Part shown: positions 12,071 to 20,012 of the stretch, in pieces | Layout: the number at the start of each line of letters is the position of its first letter | Numbering within the stretch: position 1 is the stretch's first letter | NCBI RefSeq assembly: GCF_935822925.1 | Contig: NZ_CAKXZS010000011.1 | Location: 455,902 to 519,901, forward strand | Length of the DNA stretch: 64,000 bases | Origin: Mesorhizobium ventifaucium | GTDB lineage: Bacteria; Pseudomonadota; Alphaproteobacteria; Rhizobiales; Rhizobiaceae | Direction of reading: 5' to 3' | Translations under genes and position numbers: made by a program | Notes under the pieces: generated by a model | Seen by the model: only the letters and a program-made list of their open reading frames with translations | The model's database searches: none | What the model was told of the DNA's origin: nothing

Positions 12071-12160
12071 AGCGACGTGCGTCCAATTGGACGCACGTCG
12101 AAGGCTTTGAATGTTCGCATCGTGCTTTCCGAAATCGATTGCTATTCGGGCCGATGCGAA
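12071..12160. repeat. Mosaic palindromic repeat after pnp
   Basis: The core 12073-12100 is a perfect 28-bp palindrome (14-bp arms, no loop) beginning CGACGTGCGTCC. A second module runs from TTCGCATCG (12114-12122) to its exact complement CGATGCGAA (12152-12160). It starts 10 nt after the pnp stop and may act as a 3' RNA-stabilising or terminating hairpin. It belongs to the same family as 9589-9690. Confidence 0.8.
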
Positions 12161-12243
12161 GCGGTACAATCGGAACGGGCGCGCCTACAGGTCGCGCCCG
12201 TTTCAATTTTCAAAGCAATCCAGCTGCACTTCGAGATCGAAAA

Positions 12244-13257
12244 ATGTCCGCCGAGCCGCTGAAGACACTGTTCCATCCGTTCGAGGCTGAGGCTGTTTCC
12301 TTGCCGCGTAAGGGCGAGCGTGTCCTCTTTCTGGGCGCTGAACCGGGCTTCCGCCTGCCCGAAGGCTTCGATGCAGCACTGCATCTGGTGCAAGGCTTCC
12401 GGCCGCATTTCCGCGCGCTGCAGGGTGCCGGTTTCACCGTCACGCCGCGCCTGGAGAGCGAAGGTTTCGATGTGGCACTAGTGCTTGCCGGCCGCCATCG
12501 CGGGCAAAACGAATTGCGCATCGCTGAGGCGATCGAGTGTGTGAGGCCGGGCGGATCGATTATCGTTGCCGGCGCCAAGGACGACGGCATTGCCAGCCTG
12601 CGCAAGCGCATCGACGAGCTTGTGCCGCTCGACGGCCATTTGCCGAAACATCACGGCATCGCCTTCTGGTTTCATCGACCGGCCGATGCCGCGGCCGCAG
12701 CGGCACTTCGCGCGGCCAATCCGGCCCTTCTGGTCGAGAACAAGTTCCGTACCGCGCCAGGCATGTTCTCTTTCGACAAGATCGATGCAGGTTCGAGATT
12801 GCTGGTCGACAATCTGCCCGGCGATCTGCGTGGCAGCGTTGCCGATTTCTGCGCCGGCTGGGGCTATGTGGCGGCCGAGGTCGCCGCCCGCTCACCTGGC
12901 ATATCGGCGCTCGATCTCTACGAGGCCGAGTTCGATGCGCTGGAGGCGGCGAAAGGCAATATCGGCAACACAGCGGCGGAACCAGGTTTCTTCTGGATCG
13001 ATCTTTTGGGCGAGCCGGTCGAGCGCCGCTATGACGCAATCGTCATGAACCCGCCCTTCCATCGCAGCCGGGCGACCGAACCGGAGATCGGCGCCGGCAT
13101 GATCCGCACAGCAGTGAAGGCGCTGAAGCCGGGTGGACGGCTGTTCATGGTGGCGAACCGCCAGCTTCCCTACGAGCCGGTGCTGGCGGCCGCCTTCTCC
13201 AGCCATGCCGAGATCGCCCGCGATGGCATGTTCAAGATTTTCGCGGCGCGCCGCTGA
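12244..13257 (+). CDS. RsmC-like 16S rRNA (guanine-N2) methyltransferase
   Basis: The 337-aa product has the two-domain layout of RsmC/RlmG: an N-terminal degenerate methyltransferase-like domain (about 1-165) and a C-terminal catalytic domain with a SAM-binding stretch VADFCAGWGYVAAEVAAR and the NPPFH motif (about residue 265) diagnostic of N2-guanine methyltransferases. RsmC methylates G1207 of 16S rRNA. The chosen ATG follows an AAAA-rich leader without a strong binding site; an earlier in-frame start at 12139 would lie inside the repeat and is less likely. Whether the target is G1207 is inferred. Confidence 0.82.
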   Translation: MSAEPLKTLFHPFEAEAVSLPRKGERVLFLGAEPGFRLPEGFDAALHLVQGFRPHFRALQGAGFTVTPRLESEGFDVALVLAGRHRGQNELRIAEAIECVRPGGSIIVAGAKDDGIASLRKRIDELVPLDGHLPKHHGIAFWFHRPADAAAAAALRAANPALLVENKFRTAPGMFSFDKIDAGSRLLVDNLPGDLRGSVADFCAGWGYVAAEVAARSPGISALDLYEAEFDALEAAKGNIGNTAAEPGFFWIDLLGEPVERRYDAIVMNPPFHRSRATEPEIGAGMIRTAVKALKPGGRLFMVANRQLPYEPVLAAAFSSHAEIARDGMFKIFAARR

Positions 13258-13296
13258 GAGCGGGTTCATCGGGCCAAGGCATCTTCTGCGGCCGAA

Positions 13297-14109
13297 CTAA
13301 TCCCGTCCGCTGTCGGTCCGCTTCAGCTCGTCGAGCGCCGGCATCGAGACGATGTGGTAGCCGGAATCGACATAGTGGATTTCGCCGGTGACGCCCGACG
13401 AGAGATCGGACAGGAGATAGAGCGCGGAACCACCGACTTCATCGATGGTCACAGTGCGGCGCAGCGGCGAGTTGCGCTGCTGGTATGAAAACATGTGGCG
13501 TGCGTCGGAAATCCCGGCGCCGGCCAGTGTCCGCACCGGTCCGGCGGATATGCCGTTCACCCTGATGCCGCGCGGGCCGTAGTCGTTGGCGAGATAGCGG
13601 ACGCTGGCTTCCAGCCCGGCCTTGGCGACGCCCATGACGTTGTAGTTCGGCATGACGCGGACCGAACCGGCATAGGTCAGCGTGATCATCGAGCCGCTGT
13701 CCTTCATCAACGCGGCCGCATGGCGGGCGACCTCGGTGAAGGAGTAGCAGGAGATGACCATGGTGCGGACGAAATTGTCGCGGCTGGTGTCGGCGTAAAG
13801 GCCTTTCAGCTCGTTCTTGTCGGAAAAGCCGATAGCGTGGACGACGAAGTCCAGCCCGCCCCAGGCCTCGCCCAAGGTCTCGAAGGTAGCGGCAACCGAT
13901 GCGCTGTCCTCGACGTCGCACGGGATGACCAGCGACGAGCCGAGCTTGTCGGCGAGCGGCTTGACCCGGCGCCCGAAGGCTTCGCCCTGATAGGTGAAGG
14001 CGAGTTCCGCCCCATGCTCGGACAGTTTCCGGGCGATGCCCCAGGCGATCGAATGGTCGTTGGCCACACCCATGACAAGCCCGCGCTTGCCCTTCATCAA
14101 TCCGTCCAT
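13297..14109 (-). CDS. fabI: Enoyl-[acyl-carrier-protein] reductase (NADH) FabI
   Basis: FabI carries out the last reduction of each type II fatty acid elongation cycle in the cytoplasm. The 270-aa protein has the divergent short-chain reductase signature GVANDHSIAWGIA for NADH binding and the catalytic Tyr-x6-Lys (YNVMGVAK) near residue 160. It follows fabB by 12 nt on the same strand, forming fabA-fabB-fabI. Rhizobia often have more than one fabI; I cannot tell which copy is essential. It converges with the methyltransferase gene. Confidence 0.95.
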   Translation of the reverse strand: MDGLMKGKRGLVMGVANDHSIAWGIARKLSEHGAELAFTYQGEAFGRRVKPLADKLGSSLVIPCDVEDSASVAATFETLGEAWGGLDFVVHAIGFSDKNELKGLYADTSRDNFVRTMVISCYSFTEVARHAAALMKDSGSMITLTYAGSVRVMPNYNVMGVAKAGLEASVRYLANDYGPRGIRVNGISAGPVRTLAGAGISDARHMFSYQQRNSPLRRTVTIDEVGGSALYLLSDLSSGVTGEIHYVDSGYHIVSMPALDELKRTDSGRD

Positions 14110-14121
14110 GGTCGGCAGTCC

Positions 14122-15342
14122 TTATGCGGAATAGCGCTGGAAAATCAGCGTTGCGTTGGTGCCGCCGAAACCGAACGAGTTGGACAAGACGGTGTCGATC
14201 CTGGCATCGTCGATGCGCTCTCGCACGATGGGCATACCCTCGAATTCCGGATCGAGCTGCTCGATATGGGCGCTCTCGCCGATGAAGCCGCCTTGCATCA
14301 TCAGGATCGAGTAGATCGATTCCTGCACGCCGGCTGCACCCAGCGAATGGCCGGTCAGTGATTTCGTTGAGGTGATGAACGGCATGTTTTCGCCGAACAC
14401 CTCGCGGATCGCGCCCATTTCCCTGGAGTCGCCGACCGGCGTCGAGGTGCCGTGCGTGTTGATGTAGTCGACCGGCGAAGAGACGGTCGCCAGCGCCTGC
14501 CGCATGCAGCGCACCGCGCCTTCGCCCGAGGGCGCCACCATGTCGTAGCCGTCGGAGGTCGCGCCATAGCCGACGACCTCGGCGTAGATCTTTGCGCCGC
14601 GCGCCTTGGCGTGCTCGAGCTCTTCCAGGACCAGCACGCCGGCGCCGCCGGCAATGACGAAGCCGTCGCGATCGACGTCATAGGCGCGCGAGGCAGCCGA
14701 CGCCCGGTCGTTGAACTTGGAGGACATGGCGCCCATCGCGTCGAACAGGTCCGACATCGTCCAGTCGAGATCCTCATGGCCGCCGGCGAAGACCATGTCC
14801 TGCTTGCCCCATTGGATCAGTTCATAGCCATTGCCGATGCAATGCGCCGAGGTCGAGCAGGCCGAAGAGATCGAATAATTGACGCCGTGGATCTTGAACC
14901 AGGTGGCGAGCGTCGCCGAAGCGGTCGACGACATCGCCTTCGGCACGGCGAACGGGCCGATGCGCTTGGGGCTGCCGTTCTTGAGCGTGGTTTCAGCGGC
15001 TTCGACGATGGTTCTGGTCGATGGTCCGCCCGATCCCATGACGATGCCGGTGCGCTCATTGGTGATGTCGTTCTCGTCAAGTCCAGCGTCGACGATCGCC
15101 TGGTCCATGGCGACATGGTTCCAGGCCGCACCTTGCGACAGGAAGCGCATGGCGCGACGATCGATCAGCGCCGAGGGGTCGAGGGTCGGCGCTCCCCAGA
15201 CCTGGCAGCGGAAGCCGTGTTCGGCGAAGGAATCGGAGTGGCTGATGCCTGATCTGGCATCATGGAGCGAGGCCTGCACCTCGTTGGCATTGTTGCCGAT
15301 CGACGACACGATGCCAAGGCCTGTCACTACGACCCGTCTCAT
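14122..15342 (-). CDS. fabB: 3-oxoacyl-ACP synthase I FabB
   Basis: FabB elongates acyl-ACP chains and is needed for unsaturated fatty acids. The 406-aa sequence starts [17 protein letters not shown] and carries the Cys-His-His triad: Cys in [14 protein letters not shown], His in [11 protein letters not shown], and His in [11 protein letters not shown]. The start at 15342 follows GGAAGGAGTTGCGA, a strong binding site, so the 7-codon longer reading is rejected. Together with fabA it defines the anaerobic unsaturated fatty acid pathway. Confidence 0.96.
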   Translation of the reverse strand: MRRVVVTGLGIVSSIGNNANEVQASLHDARSGISHSDSFAEHGFRCQVWGAPTLDPSALIDRRAMRFLSQGAAWNHVAMDQAIVDAGLDENDITNERTGIVMGSGGPSTRTIVEAAETTLKNGSPKRIGPFAVPKAMSSTASATLATWFKIHGVNYSISSACSTSAHCIGNGYELIQWGKQDMVFAGGHEDLDWTMSDLFDAMGAMSSKFNDRASAASRAYDVDRDGFVIAGGAGVLVLEELEHAKARGAKIYAEVVGYGATSDGYDMVAPSGEGAVRCMRQALATVSSPVDYINTHGTSTPVGDSREMGAIREVFGENMPFITSTKSLTGHSLGAAGVQESIYSILMMQGGFIGESAHIEQLDPEFEGMPIVRERIDDARIDTVLSNSFGFGGTNATLIFQRYSA

Positions 15343-15455
15343 TCGCAACTCCTTCCAGCGCATGAACCCGAAACCTGCCGGACAAGGATGCGCAAATTAA
15401 GTTCTACAGCTTCCTTTGCGCCTCCCGCGGACTCGCGGCGCTGCGCAAGCGCCGG

Positions 15456-15974
15456 TCAGGCGGCGGCAGATTGCTTGGACAGACCCACCTTGAGGTCCGT
15501 TGCTGCGTATATGGGTTCGCCATCCGCCTTCAGCCAGCCATCGGCGATACCAAGCACCAGCCGGCCGCGCATCACACGCTTGAAATCCACGCCATATTCT
15601 ACCTTCTTGACCGACGGCGTCACCATGCCTTTGAATTTCACTTCGCCGGTCGAGAGCGCCATGCCCTTGCCCGGCTCGCCGAGCCAGCCGAGGTAGAATC
15701 CCGTCAATTGCCACATGGCGTCGAGGCCCAGGCACCCCGGCATGATCGGGTTGCCGATGAAGTGGCAGGCGAAAAACCACAGGTCCGGCTTGATGTCGAA
15801 TTCTGCGCGGATGAAGCCCTTGTCGAAGGCACCGCCCGTCTCGCTGATTTCGGTGATGCGGTCGAACATCAGCATCGGCGGATAGGGGAGCTGGGCGTTT
15901 CCAGGTCCGAACAGCTCGCCGCGGGCGCAGGCAAGCAGTTCCTCGTAATCGTAGCTGGATTTCGAAACCGCCAT
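15456..15974 (-). CDS. fabA: 3-hydroxydecanoyl-ACP dehydratase/isomerase FabA
   Basis: FabA dehydrates 3-hydroxydecanoyl-ACP and isomerises the trans-2 to the cis-3 double bond. The 172-aa length matches the family. The catalytic His lies in [15 protein letters not shown] and the Asp in LGLDAMWQL. The ATG at 15974 gives the standard [23 protein letters not shown] start; the 20 extra upstream codons lack homology to the family. First gene of fabA-fabB-fabI (113 nt before fabB), divergent from irr. Confidence 0.96.
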   Translation of the reverse strand: MAVSKSSYDYEELLACARGELFGPGNAQLPYPPMLMFDRITEISETGGAFDKGFIRAEFDIKPDLWFFACHFIGNPIMPGCLGLDAMWQLTGFYLGWLGEPGKGMALSTGEVKFKGMVTPSVKKVEYGVDFKRVMRGRLVLGIADGWLKADGEPIYAATDLKVGLSKQSAAA

Positions 15975-16102
15975 CAATCTCGTCCCCGTAATCGTCCGGG
16001 CGGTAGCGCGCCCTTGTCGTTGGTTTCCTAACACAATCCATTTCCGGCCGGAAACCGGCGTTTGCGCTTAACCCGCCCGCCTGCCGGGGTCAATGCGCGC
16101 TA

Positions 16103-16131
16103 TTGATCGTATTCGGCCGACAGAATATATG
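16103..16131 (+). promoter_or_regulatory. Candidate promoter for irr
   Basis: TTGATC at 16103-16108 and TATATG at 16126-16131 are 17 bp apart, placing a start near 16138, about 77 nt before irr. The 240-nt divergent gap between fabA and irr must also hold the fabA promoter, which I could not place. Confidence 0.45.
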
Positions 16132-16214
16132 TCGGGGGATGTCCAGTTTCGGTCAAAGTTCGTTTTTGCCATTCTGGGCAGATATTGAGGCGAAACTTGA
16201 GCTTGGGCGGATAG

Positions 16215-16646
16215 ATGGATCTGGGCTGCCGGAAGGAAAATGTCGCTGTGGACAAGCGGGTTCGCGAAGCTGGTCTGAGGCCGACGCGTCAGCGCATCGC
16301 GCTGGCCGATCTGCTTTTCGCCAAAGGCGACCGCCATCTGTCGGCCGAGGAACTGCACGAGGAGGCGGTCGCCGCCGGCGTGCCGGTATCGCTCGCCACC
16401 GTCTACAACGCCCTTCATCAATTCACCCAGGCGGGCCTTCTGCGCATCCTGGCCGTCGAGGGGTCGAAGACCTACTTCGACACCAACACCTCCGATCACC
16501 ATCATTTCTACATTGAGGGCGAAAACAGGATCTTCGACATCGCCAGCGGTCCTGTCACGGTTTCCAACCTGCCGGAGCCGCCGGAGGGCATGGAGATCGC
16601 CAATGTCGATATCGTGGTGAGGCTGCGCCCCAAACGCTGCGAGTGA
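16215..16646 (+). CDS. irr: Fur-family iron response regulator Irr
   Basis: Irr is the rhizobial Fur homologue that represses or activates iron and heme genes and is controlled through heme. The 143-aa sequence has the Fur winged-helix region (RPTRQRIALADLLFAKGDRHLSAE) and, at about 92-98, the SDHHHFY triple-histidine stretch used by Irr for heme binding and not the Fur zinc pattern. The N terminus (MDLGCRKENV) has a Cys but not an obvious Cys-Pro heme motif. The divergent fabA neighbour is a typical Irr context. Confidence 0.92.
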   Translation: MDLGCRKENVAVDKRVREAGLRPTRQRIALADLLFAKGDRHLSAEELHEEAVAAGVPVSLATVYNALHQFTQAGLLRILAVEGSKTYFDTNTSDHHHFYIEGENRIFDIASGPVTVSNLPEPPEGMEIANVDIVVRLRPKRCE

Positions 16647-16658
16647 TCGGCACTTCAT

Positions 16659-16679
16659 GAGGCGGCGAGATACCGCCTC
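16659..16679. terminator. Hairpin between convergent irr and SH3 gene
   Basis: GAGGCGG pairs with CCGCCTC around a 7-nt loop in the 76-nt gap between two converging genes. No T-run flanks it, so bidirectional termination is only plausible. Confidence 0.35.
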
Positions 16680-16722
16680 GCCTGATCGGCCTGGACCATT
16701 ATCCCGAACCGGCAAGAAGAGG

Positions 16723-17280
16723 TCAGTTCTTGACCCGTTCGCCCGGATACGCGCCCCAGACCACCGATTGGGCGAGCCAGCCGGTGTGGCCATTGAAGGT
16801 CATTTCGCACCACTGGCCGTCACAGGACTTGATCGTGCCCATGGCGCCCGGCTCGATGATCGCGACGATGCTGGCGTCCTTTTCCGGGTCGTCGAGTAGG
16901 TTGATTCGGGCATCTTTGCCGCGCTGCCAGGGTGCTACGATCGCCGTGCGGCGACCCGAAAGCAGCGACTGGTTGATCCAGCCTTCCGAGCCGTCGGCAT
17001 CGCGCACACGACGCCAGGTGTCGAATTCCTGGATGATCTCCATCGGCAGGCCGGGTTTCATATACATCCAGTCGACGGAATAGTTGACGCCTGGTCCGAC
17101 GCGGGAGTTGACGCGGCCGGCTTTCAGGCTGACGAAGCGCGGCAGCGGCAGGCCGCTCGGCCCGAGCGTGACGCTCTGGGTTGGTGCTGCCGCATTCTGT
17201 GCCGCCACCTGCGGGGAATAAAGGAGAGCGCCGAGAAATGCTGCGCTGAGGGCCAGGCGGAGCGACGCGAAACCAGACAC
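16723..17280 (-). CDS. Exported SH3-domain protein
   Basis: The 185-aa product starts with a signal peptide (LALSAAFLGALLYSPQVAAQ, cut after about residue 27) and holds two bacterial SH3-like domains: one with GRVNSRVGPGVNYSVDWMY at about 55-115 and one with ARINLLDDPEKDASIVAIIEPGAM to the end. Such domains bind peptidoglycan or proteins in the periplasm. The start is GTG at 17280, preceded by AAGGAACGAAA. No enzymatic domain is present; its exact role is unknown. It converges with irr. Confidence 0.85.
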   Translation of the reverse strand: MSGFASLRLALSAAFLGALLYSPQVAAQNAAAPTQSVTLGPSGLPLPRFVSLKAGRVNSRVGPGVNYSVDWMYMKPGLPMEIIQEFDTWRRVRDADGSEGWINQSLLSGRRTAIVAPWQRGKDARINLLDDPEKDASIVAIIEPGAMGTIKSCDGQWCEMTFNGHTGWLAQSVVWGAYPGERVKN

Positions 17281-17437
17281 TTTCGTTCCTTTCGGCGCCG
17301 GCTCATCGGCCTCGGCGCCCCTTTTTCTTTGTCTTCGGCGGAACCTCTTGTTACATGGAGAACTGGCACCGCGACCGGCCTCCAGTTTCGCCTGTCTTGG
17401 TTAAAGAGGTCTCAACGAGGTCGGGTTCGAGGAAACA

Positions 17438-18439
17438 ATGGTAGGCAGAAAAAGGCCCCTCGTCGTCATCACGCGCAAGCTGCCCGACCCGGTCGAGACC
17501 CGCATGCGTGAGCTGTTCGACGCCCGGCTGAATGTCGAAGACAGGCCGATGACGCAGCCGGAATTGGTCGCGGCGGTCAAGGAAGCCGACGTGCTGGTGC
17601 CGACCATAACCGATCATGTCGACGCAGCGCTGATCGCTCAGGCCGGCGACAACCTCAAGCTGATTGCCAATTTCGGCAACGGCGTCGATAAGATCGACGT
17701 GGCGGCAGCAGCGAAGAAGGGCATTACCGTCACCAACACGCCGAACGTGCTGACCGAAGATACGGCCGACATGACCATGGCGCTCATGCTGGCGGTGCCG
17801 CGGCGGCTGGCGGAAGGCGCCAATGTGCTGACCGGCGACAAGAAATGGGCCGGCTGGTCGCCGACCTGGATGCTTGGCCGGCGTATCTGGGGCAAACGCC
17901 TCGGCATTGTCGGCATGGGCCGCATCGGCACCGCCGTTGCCAGGCGGGCCAAGGCCTTTGGCCTGTCGATCCACTATCACAACCGCCATCGCGTGCTGCC
18001 GGCGGTCGAGGATGAACTGGAGGCGACCTACTGGGAAAGCCTCGACCAGATGCTTGCCCGCATGGACATCATCTCGGTCAATTGTCCATCGACGCCGGCG
18101 ACCTTCCATCTGCTTTCGGCACGGCGGCTGGCGCTTCTGCAACCGTCCGCTTACATCGTCAACACGGCGCGCGGCGACATCATCGACGAGGACTCTCTGG
18201 TCAAGCTGATCCAGGACGGCAAGATCGCCGGCGCCGGCCTCGACGTCTACGAGCATGAGCCGGCGCTGAACAGCAAATTGCTGAAGCTCGCCGCCAAGGG
18301 CAAGGTCGTGCTGTTGCCGCATATGGGGTCGGCGACGCTCGAAGGCCGGATCGACATGGGCGAGAAGGTGATCATCAACATACGCGCCTTCTTCGATGGC
18401 CATCGGCCGCCGGATCGCGTGCTGCCACTGCGGACGTGA
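17438..18439 (+). CDS. D-isomer-specific 2-hydroxyacid dehydrogenase (glyoxylate/hydroxypyruvate reductase type)
   Basis: The 333-aa enzyme has the Rossmann NAD(P) site GIVGMGRIGTAVARRAKAFG and the catalytic set of this family: Arg in VNTARGDIIDE, Glu in DVYEHEP, and His in LLPHMGSAT. The GVDKIDVAAAAKKGITVTNTP segment is typical of glyoxylate reductases. It reduces or oxidises a small 2-hydroxyacid in the cytoplasm; substrate cannot be fixed by sequence. The ATG at 17438 is used though its upstream GAGGAAACA site is modest. It converges with the GNAT gene. Confidence 0.88.
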   Translation: MVGRKRPLVVITRKLPDPVETRMRELFDARLNVEDRPMTQPELVAAVKEADVLVPTITDHVDAALIAQAGDNLKLIANFGNGVDKIDVAAAAKKGITVTNTPNVLTEDTADMTMALMLAVPRRLAEGANVLTGDKKWAGWSPTWMLGRRIWGKRLGIVGMGRIGTAVARRAKAFGLSIHYHNRHRVLPAVEDELEATYWESLDQMLARMDIISVNCPSTPATFHLLSARRLALLQPSAYIVNTARGDIIDEDSLVKLIQDGKIAGAGLDVYEHEPALNSKLLKLAAKGKVVLLPHMGSATLEGRIDMGEKVIINIRAFFDGHRPPDRVLPLRT

Positions 18440-18467
18440 CCGGCTGCCATTTTAAGTTAGCGCAGGC

Positions 18468-18950
18468 TTACGAAAGCACCTTGCGCATGGTGATCGAGGT
18501 CGGTCGGTCATAGCCACTGTGCGCCGTCCGTTCCGTTTCGCGTAAGCCAAGGCGGGCAAAGGCCGCGTGGTTCCCGGTCAGTTCGATCCGCGTCTGAAGC
18601 TCGATCGCAGGCTTGCCGCGGCTGCGGGCAAGGTCCTCGACAGCTTGCATCAGCCGCCTGGCAATGCCTTGTCCCTGAAAGTCCGGTTCGACCGCGAGCT
18701 TTCCGACATAGAAATCGTTGGCCCGCTCCAGGACAAAAACGCAGCCGACAATCCTGCCGTCCTTCAGCGCCGCAAAGCCCGTTTCTTGCCGGGCCTTGTC
18801 CCGGAGATTTTCGACCGTCAGCCGATGTGCCGAGGATGGCGGATCGATGACGCCGTCCATGGCAGCGAAGGCGCGCATGATCAGCGCCAGCACCTCGTCC
18901 CAACCGTCGAAATCGGCCGGAAGCTGCGCGACGGACACCAGGCTGCCCAA
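18468..18950 (-). CDS. GNAT-family N-acetyltransferase
   Basis: The 160-aa product shows the GNAT core: a GRIVGCVFVLERANDFYVGKLAV beta region and the acetyl-CoA pyrophosphate-binding motif Q-x-x-G-x-G/A as QGQGIARRLM at about residue 114. It would transfer acetyl groups to an unknown acceptor. It lies 2 nt downstream of the MoeB/ThiF-like gene on the same strand, so the two are probably co-transcribed. Confidence 0.85.
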   Translation of the reverse strand: MGSLVSVAQLPADFDGWDEVLALIMRAFAAMDGVIDPPSSAHRLTVENLRDKARQETGFAALKDGRIVGCVFVLERANDFYVGKLAVEPDFQGQGIARRLMQAVEDLARSRGKPAIELQTRIELTGNHAAFARLGLRETERTAHSGYDRPTSITMRKVLS

Positions 18951-18952
18951 AT

Positions 18953-19708
18953 CTAGCTGCTCTTGTAGCGGATCGTGTCGAAGCGCGCGGCCAACGCATC
19001 GTAAAGCAGCAGCCGGCCGACCAGCGGCTCGCCGATGCCGGCGATCAGCTTGATCGCCTCCATGGCCTGCAGCGTGCCGACGACGCCGGTCAGCACGCCG
19101 AGCACGCCGGCCACGGCGCAGGATGGCACCAGGCCCGCCGGCGGTGGTTCCGGAAAAAGATCGCGATAACTCGGATTCGGCCTGCCGTCGGTGCCGGTCT
19201 CGAACGGTTTCAGCACGGTCACCGAGCCGTCGAAGCGGCCCACGGCGGCATGGACCAACGGCCGCTTCTCCGCGGCGCAGGCGTCGGCCACCGCATAACG
19301 GGTTTCGAAATTGTCGGAGCCGTCGACGACGATGTCATAACGGGCGACAAGGGCAGGGGCGTTGTCCGCCGTCAGCCTGAGGTTGTGCAGTTCCACGGCG
19401 ACGTTGGGGTTGATGCGGGCGATCGCCGCTTTGGCACTGTCGGTCTTGGCCATGCCGACAGCGCCGGTGCCGTGGATCACCTGTCTTTGCAGGTTCGACA
19501 GCGAGACGCTGTCGTCATCGACGATGCCGAGTGTGCCAACGCCGGCTGCGGCAAGATATTCAAGCACCGGCGCACCCAGCCCGCCGGCGCCGATGACCAG
19601 GACCCGAGCCCGCTTCAGTCGCTGCTGGCCGGCGCCACCGATCTCGGGCAGCACGATGTGGCGGGCGTAGCGTTCGAGTTCTTCGTCGGTGAGCGCGGTG
19701 GTGATCAT
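18953..19708 (-). CDS. moeB: HesA/MoeB/ThiF-family adenylyltransferase
   Basis: E1-like enzymes of this family adenylate the C-terminal glycine of MoaD or ThiS for sulfur transfer. The 251-aa protein has the ATP site VLVIGAGGLGAPVLEYLA, the NLQRQVIHGT loop, the Asp of DGSDNFETRY, and the Cys of LVPSCAVAGVLGVL. The zinc-holding CxxC pairs of E. coli MoeB are missing: SYRD replaces the usual CYRC, and the C terminus has no Cys pair. No rhodanese domain. The ATG at 19708 is chosen; the longer frame runs into simple repeats. Confidence 0.85.
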   Translation of the reverse strand: MITTALTDEELERYARHIVLPEIGGAGQQRLKRARVLVIGAGGLGAPVLEYLAAAGVGTLGIVDDDSVSLSNLQRQVIHGTGAVGMAKTDSAKAAIARINPNVAVELHNLRLTADNAPALVARYDIVVDGSDNFETRYAVADACAAEKRPLVHAAVGRFDGSVTVLKPFETGTDGRPNPSYRDLFPEPPPAGLVPSCAVAGVLGVLTGVVGTLQAMEAIKLIAGIGEPLVGRLLLYDALAARFDTIRYKSS

Positions 19709-19800
19709 CGCCCGACCATATAGCGGGATAAGAACCTTGTCAGGCGCCAATGCATGTGCCAAAGCCTGCCATCGAGCTTGGCCATCGGGTGCGCAGCAGT

Positions 19801-19988
19801 TGAATAGTGAATAGTGAATAGTAAATATTGAATAGTGAAATAAGGGTGCTCTCACTACTTTTCACTTTTCACTTTTCACTTTTCACTATTCACTACTCAC
19901 TACTCACTACTCACTACTCACTACTCACTACTCACTACTCACTACTCACTACTCACTACTCACTACTCACTACTCACTACTCACTACT
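19801..19988. repeat. Heptanucleotide tandem array with inverted left arm
   Basis: From 19891 to 19988 the unit CACTACT is repeated 14 times without error; 19863-19890 holds four degenerate units (CACTTTT three times, CACTATT). Upstream, 19801-19842 holds about six units of TGAATAG or near variants, the reverse complement of the CTATTCA phase of the right part. The array fills the gap between the MoeB-like gene start and the recF stop (20013). It is a simple-sequence array, probably variable in length. Confidence 0.95.
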
Positions 19989-20012
19989 ACTTTTGGGATG
20001 ATATCCAGGAAG

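Noticed and set aside
19863..19988. Possible CRISPR array
   Set aside because: Units are 7 bp with no spacers; no cas genes nearby. It is a tandem microsatellite.
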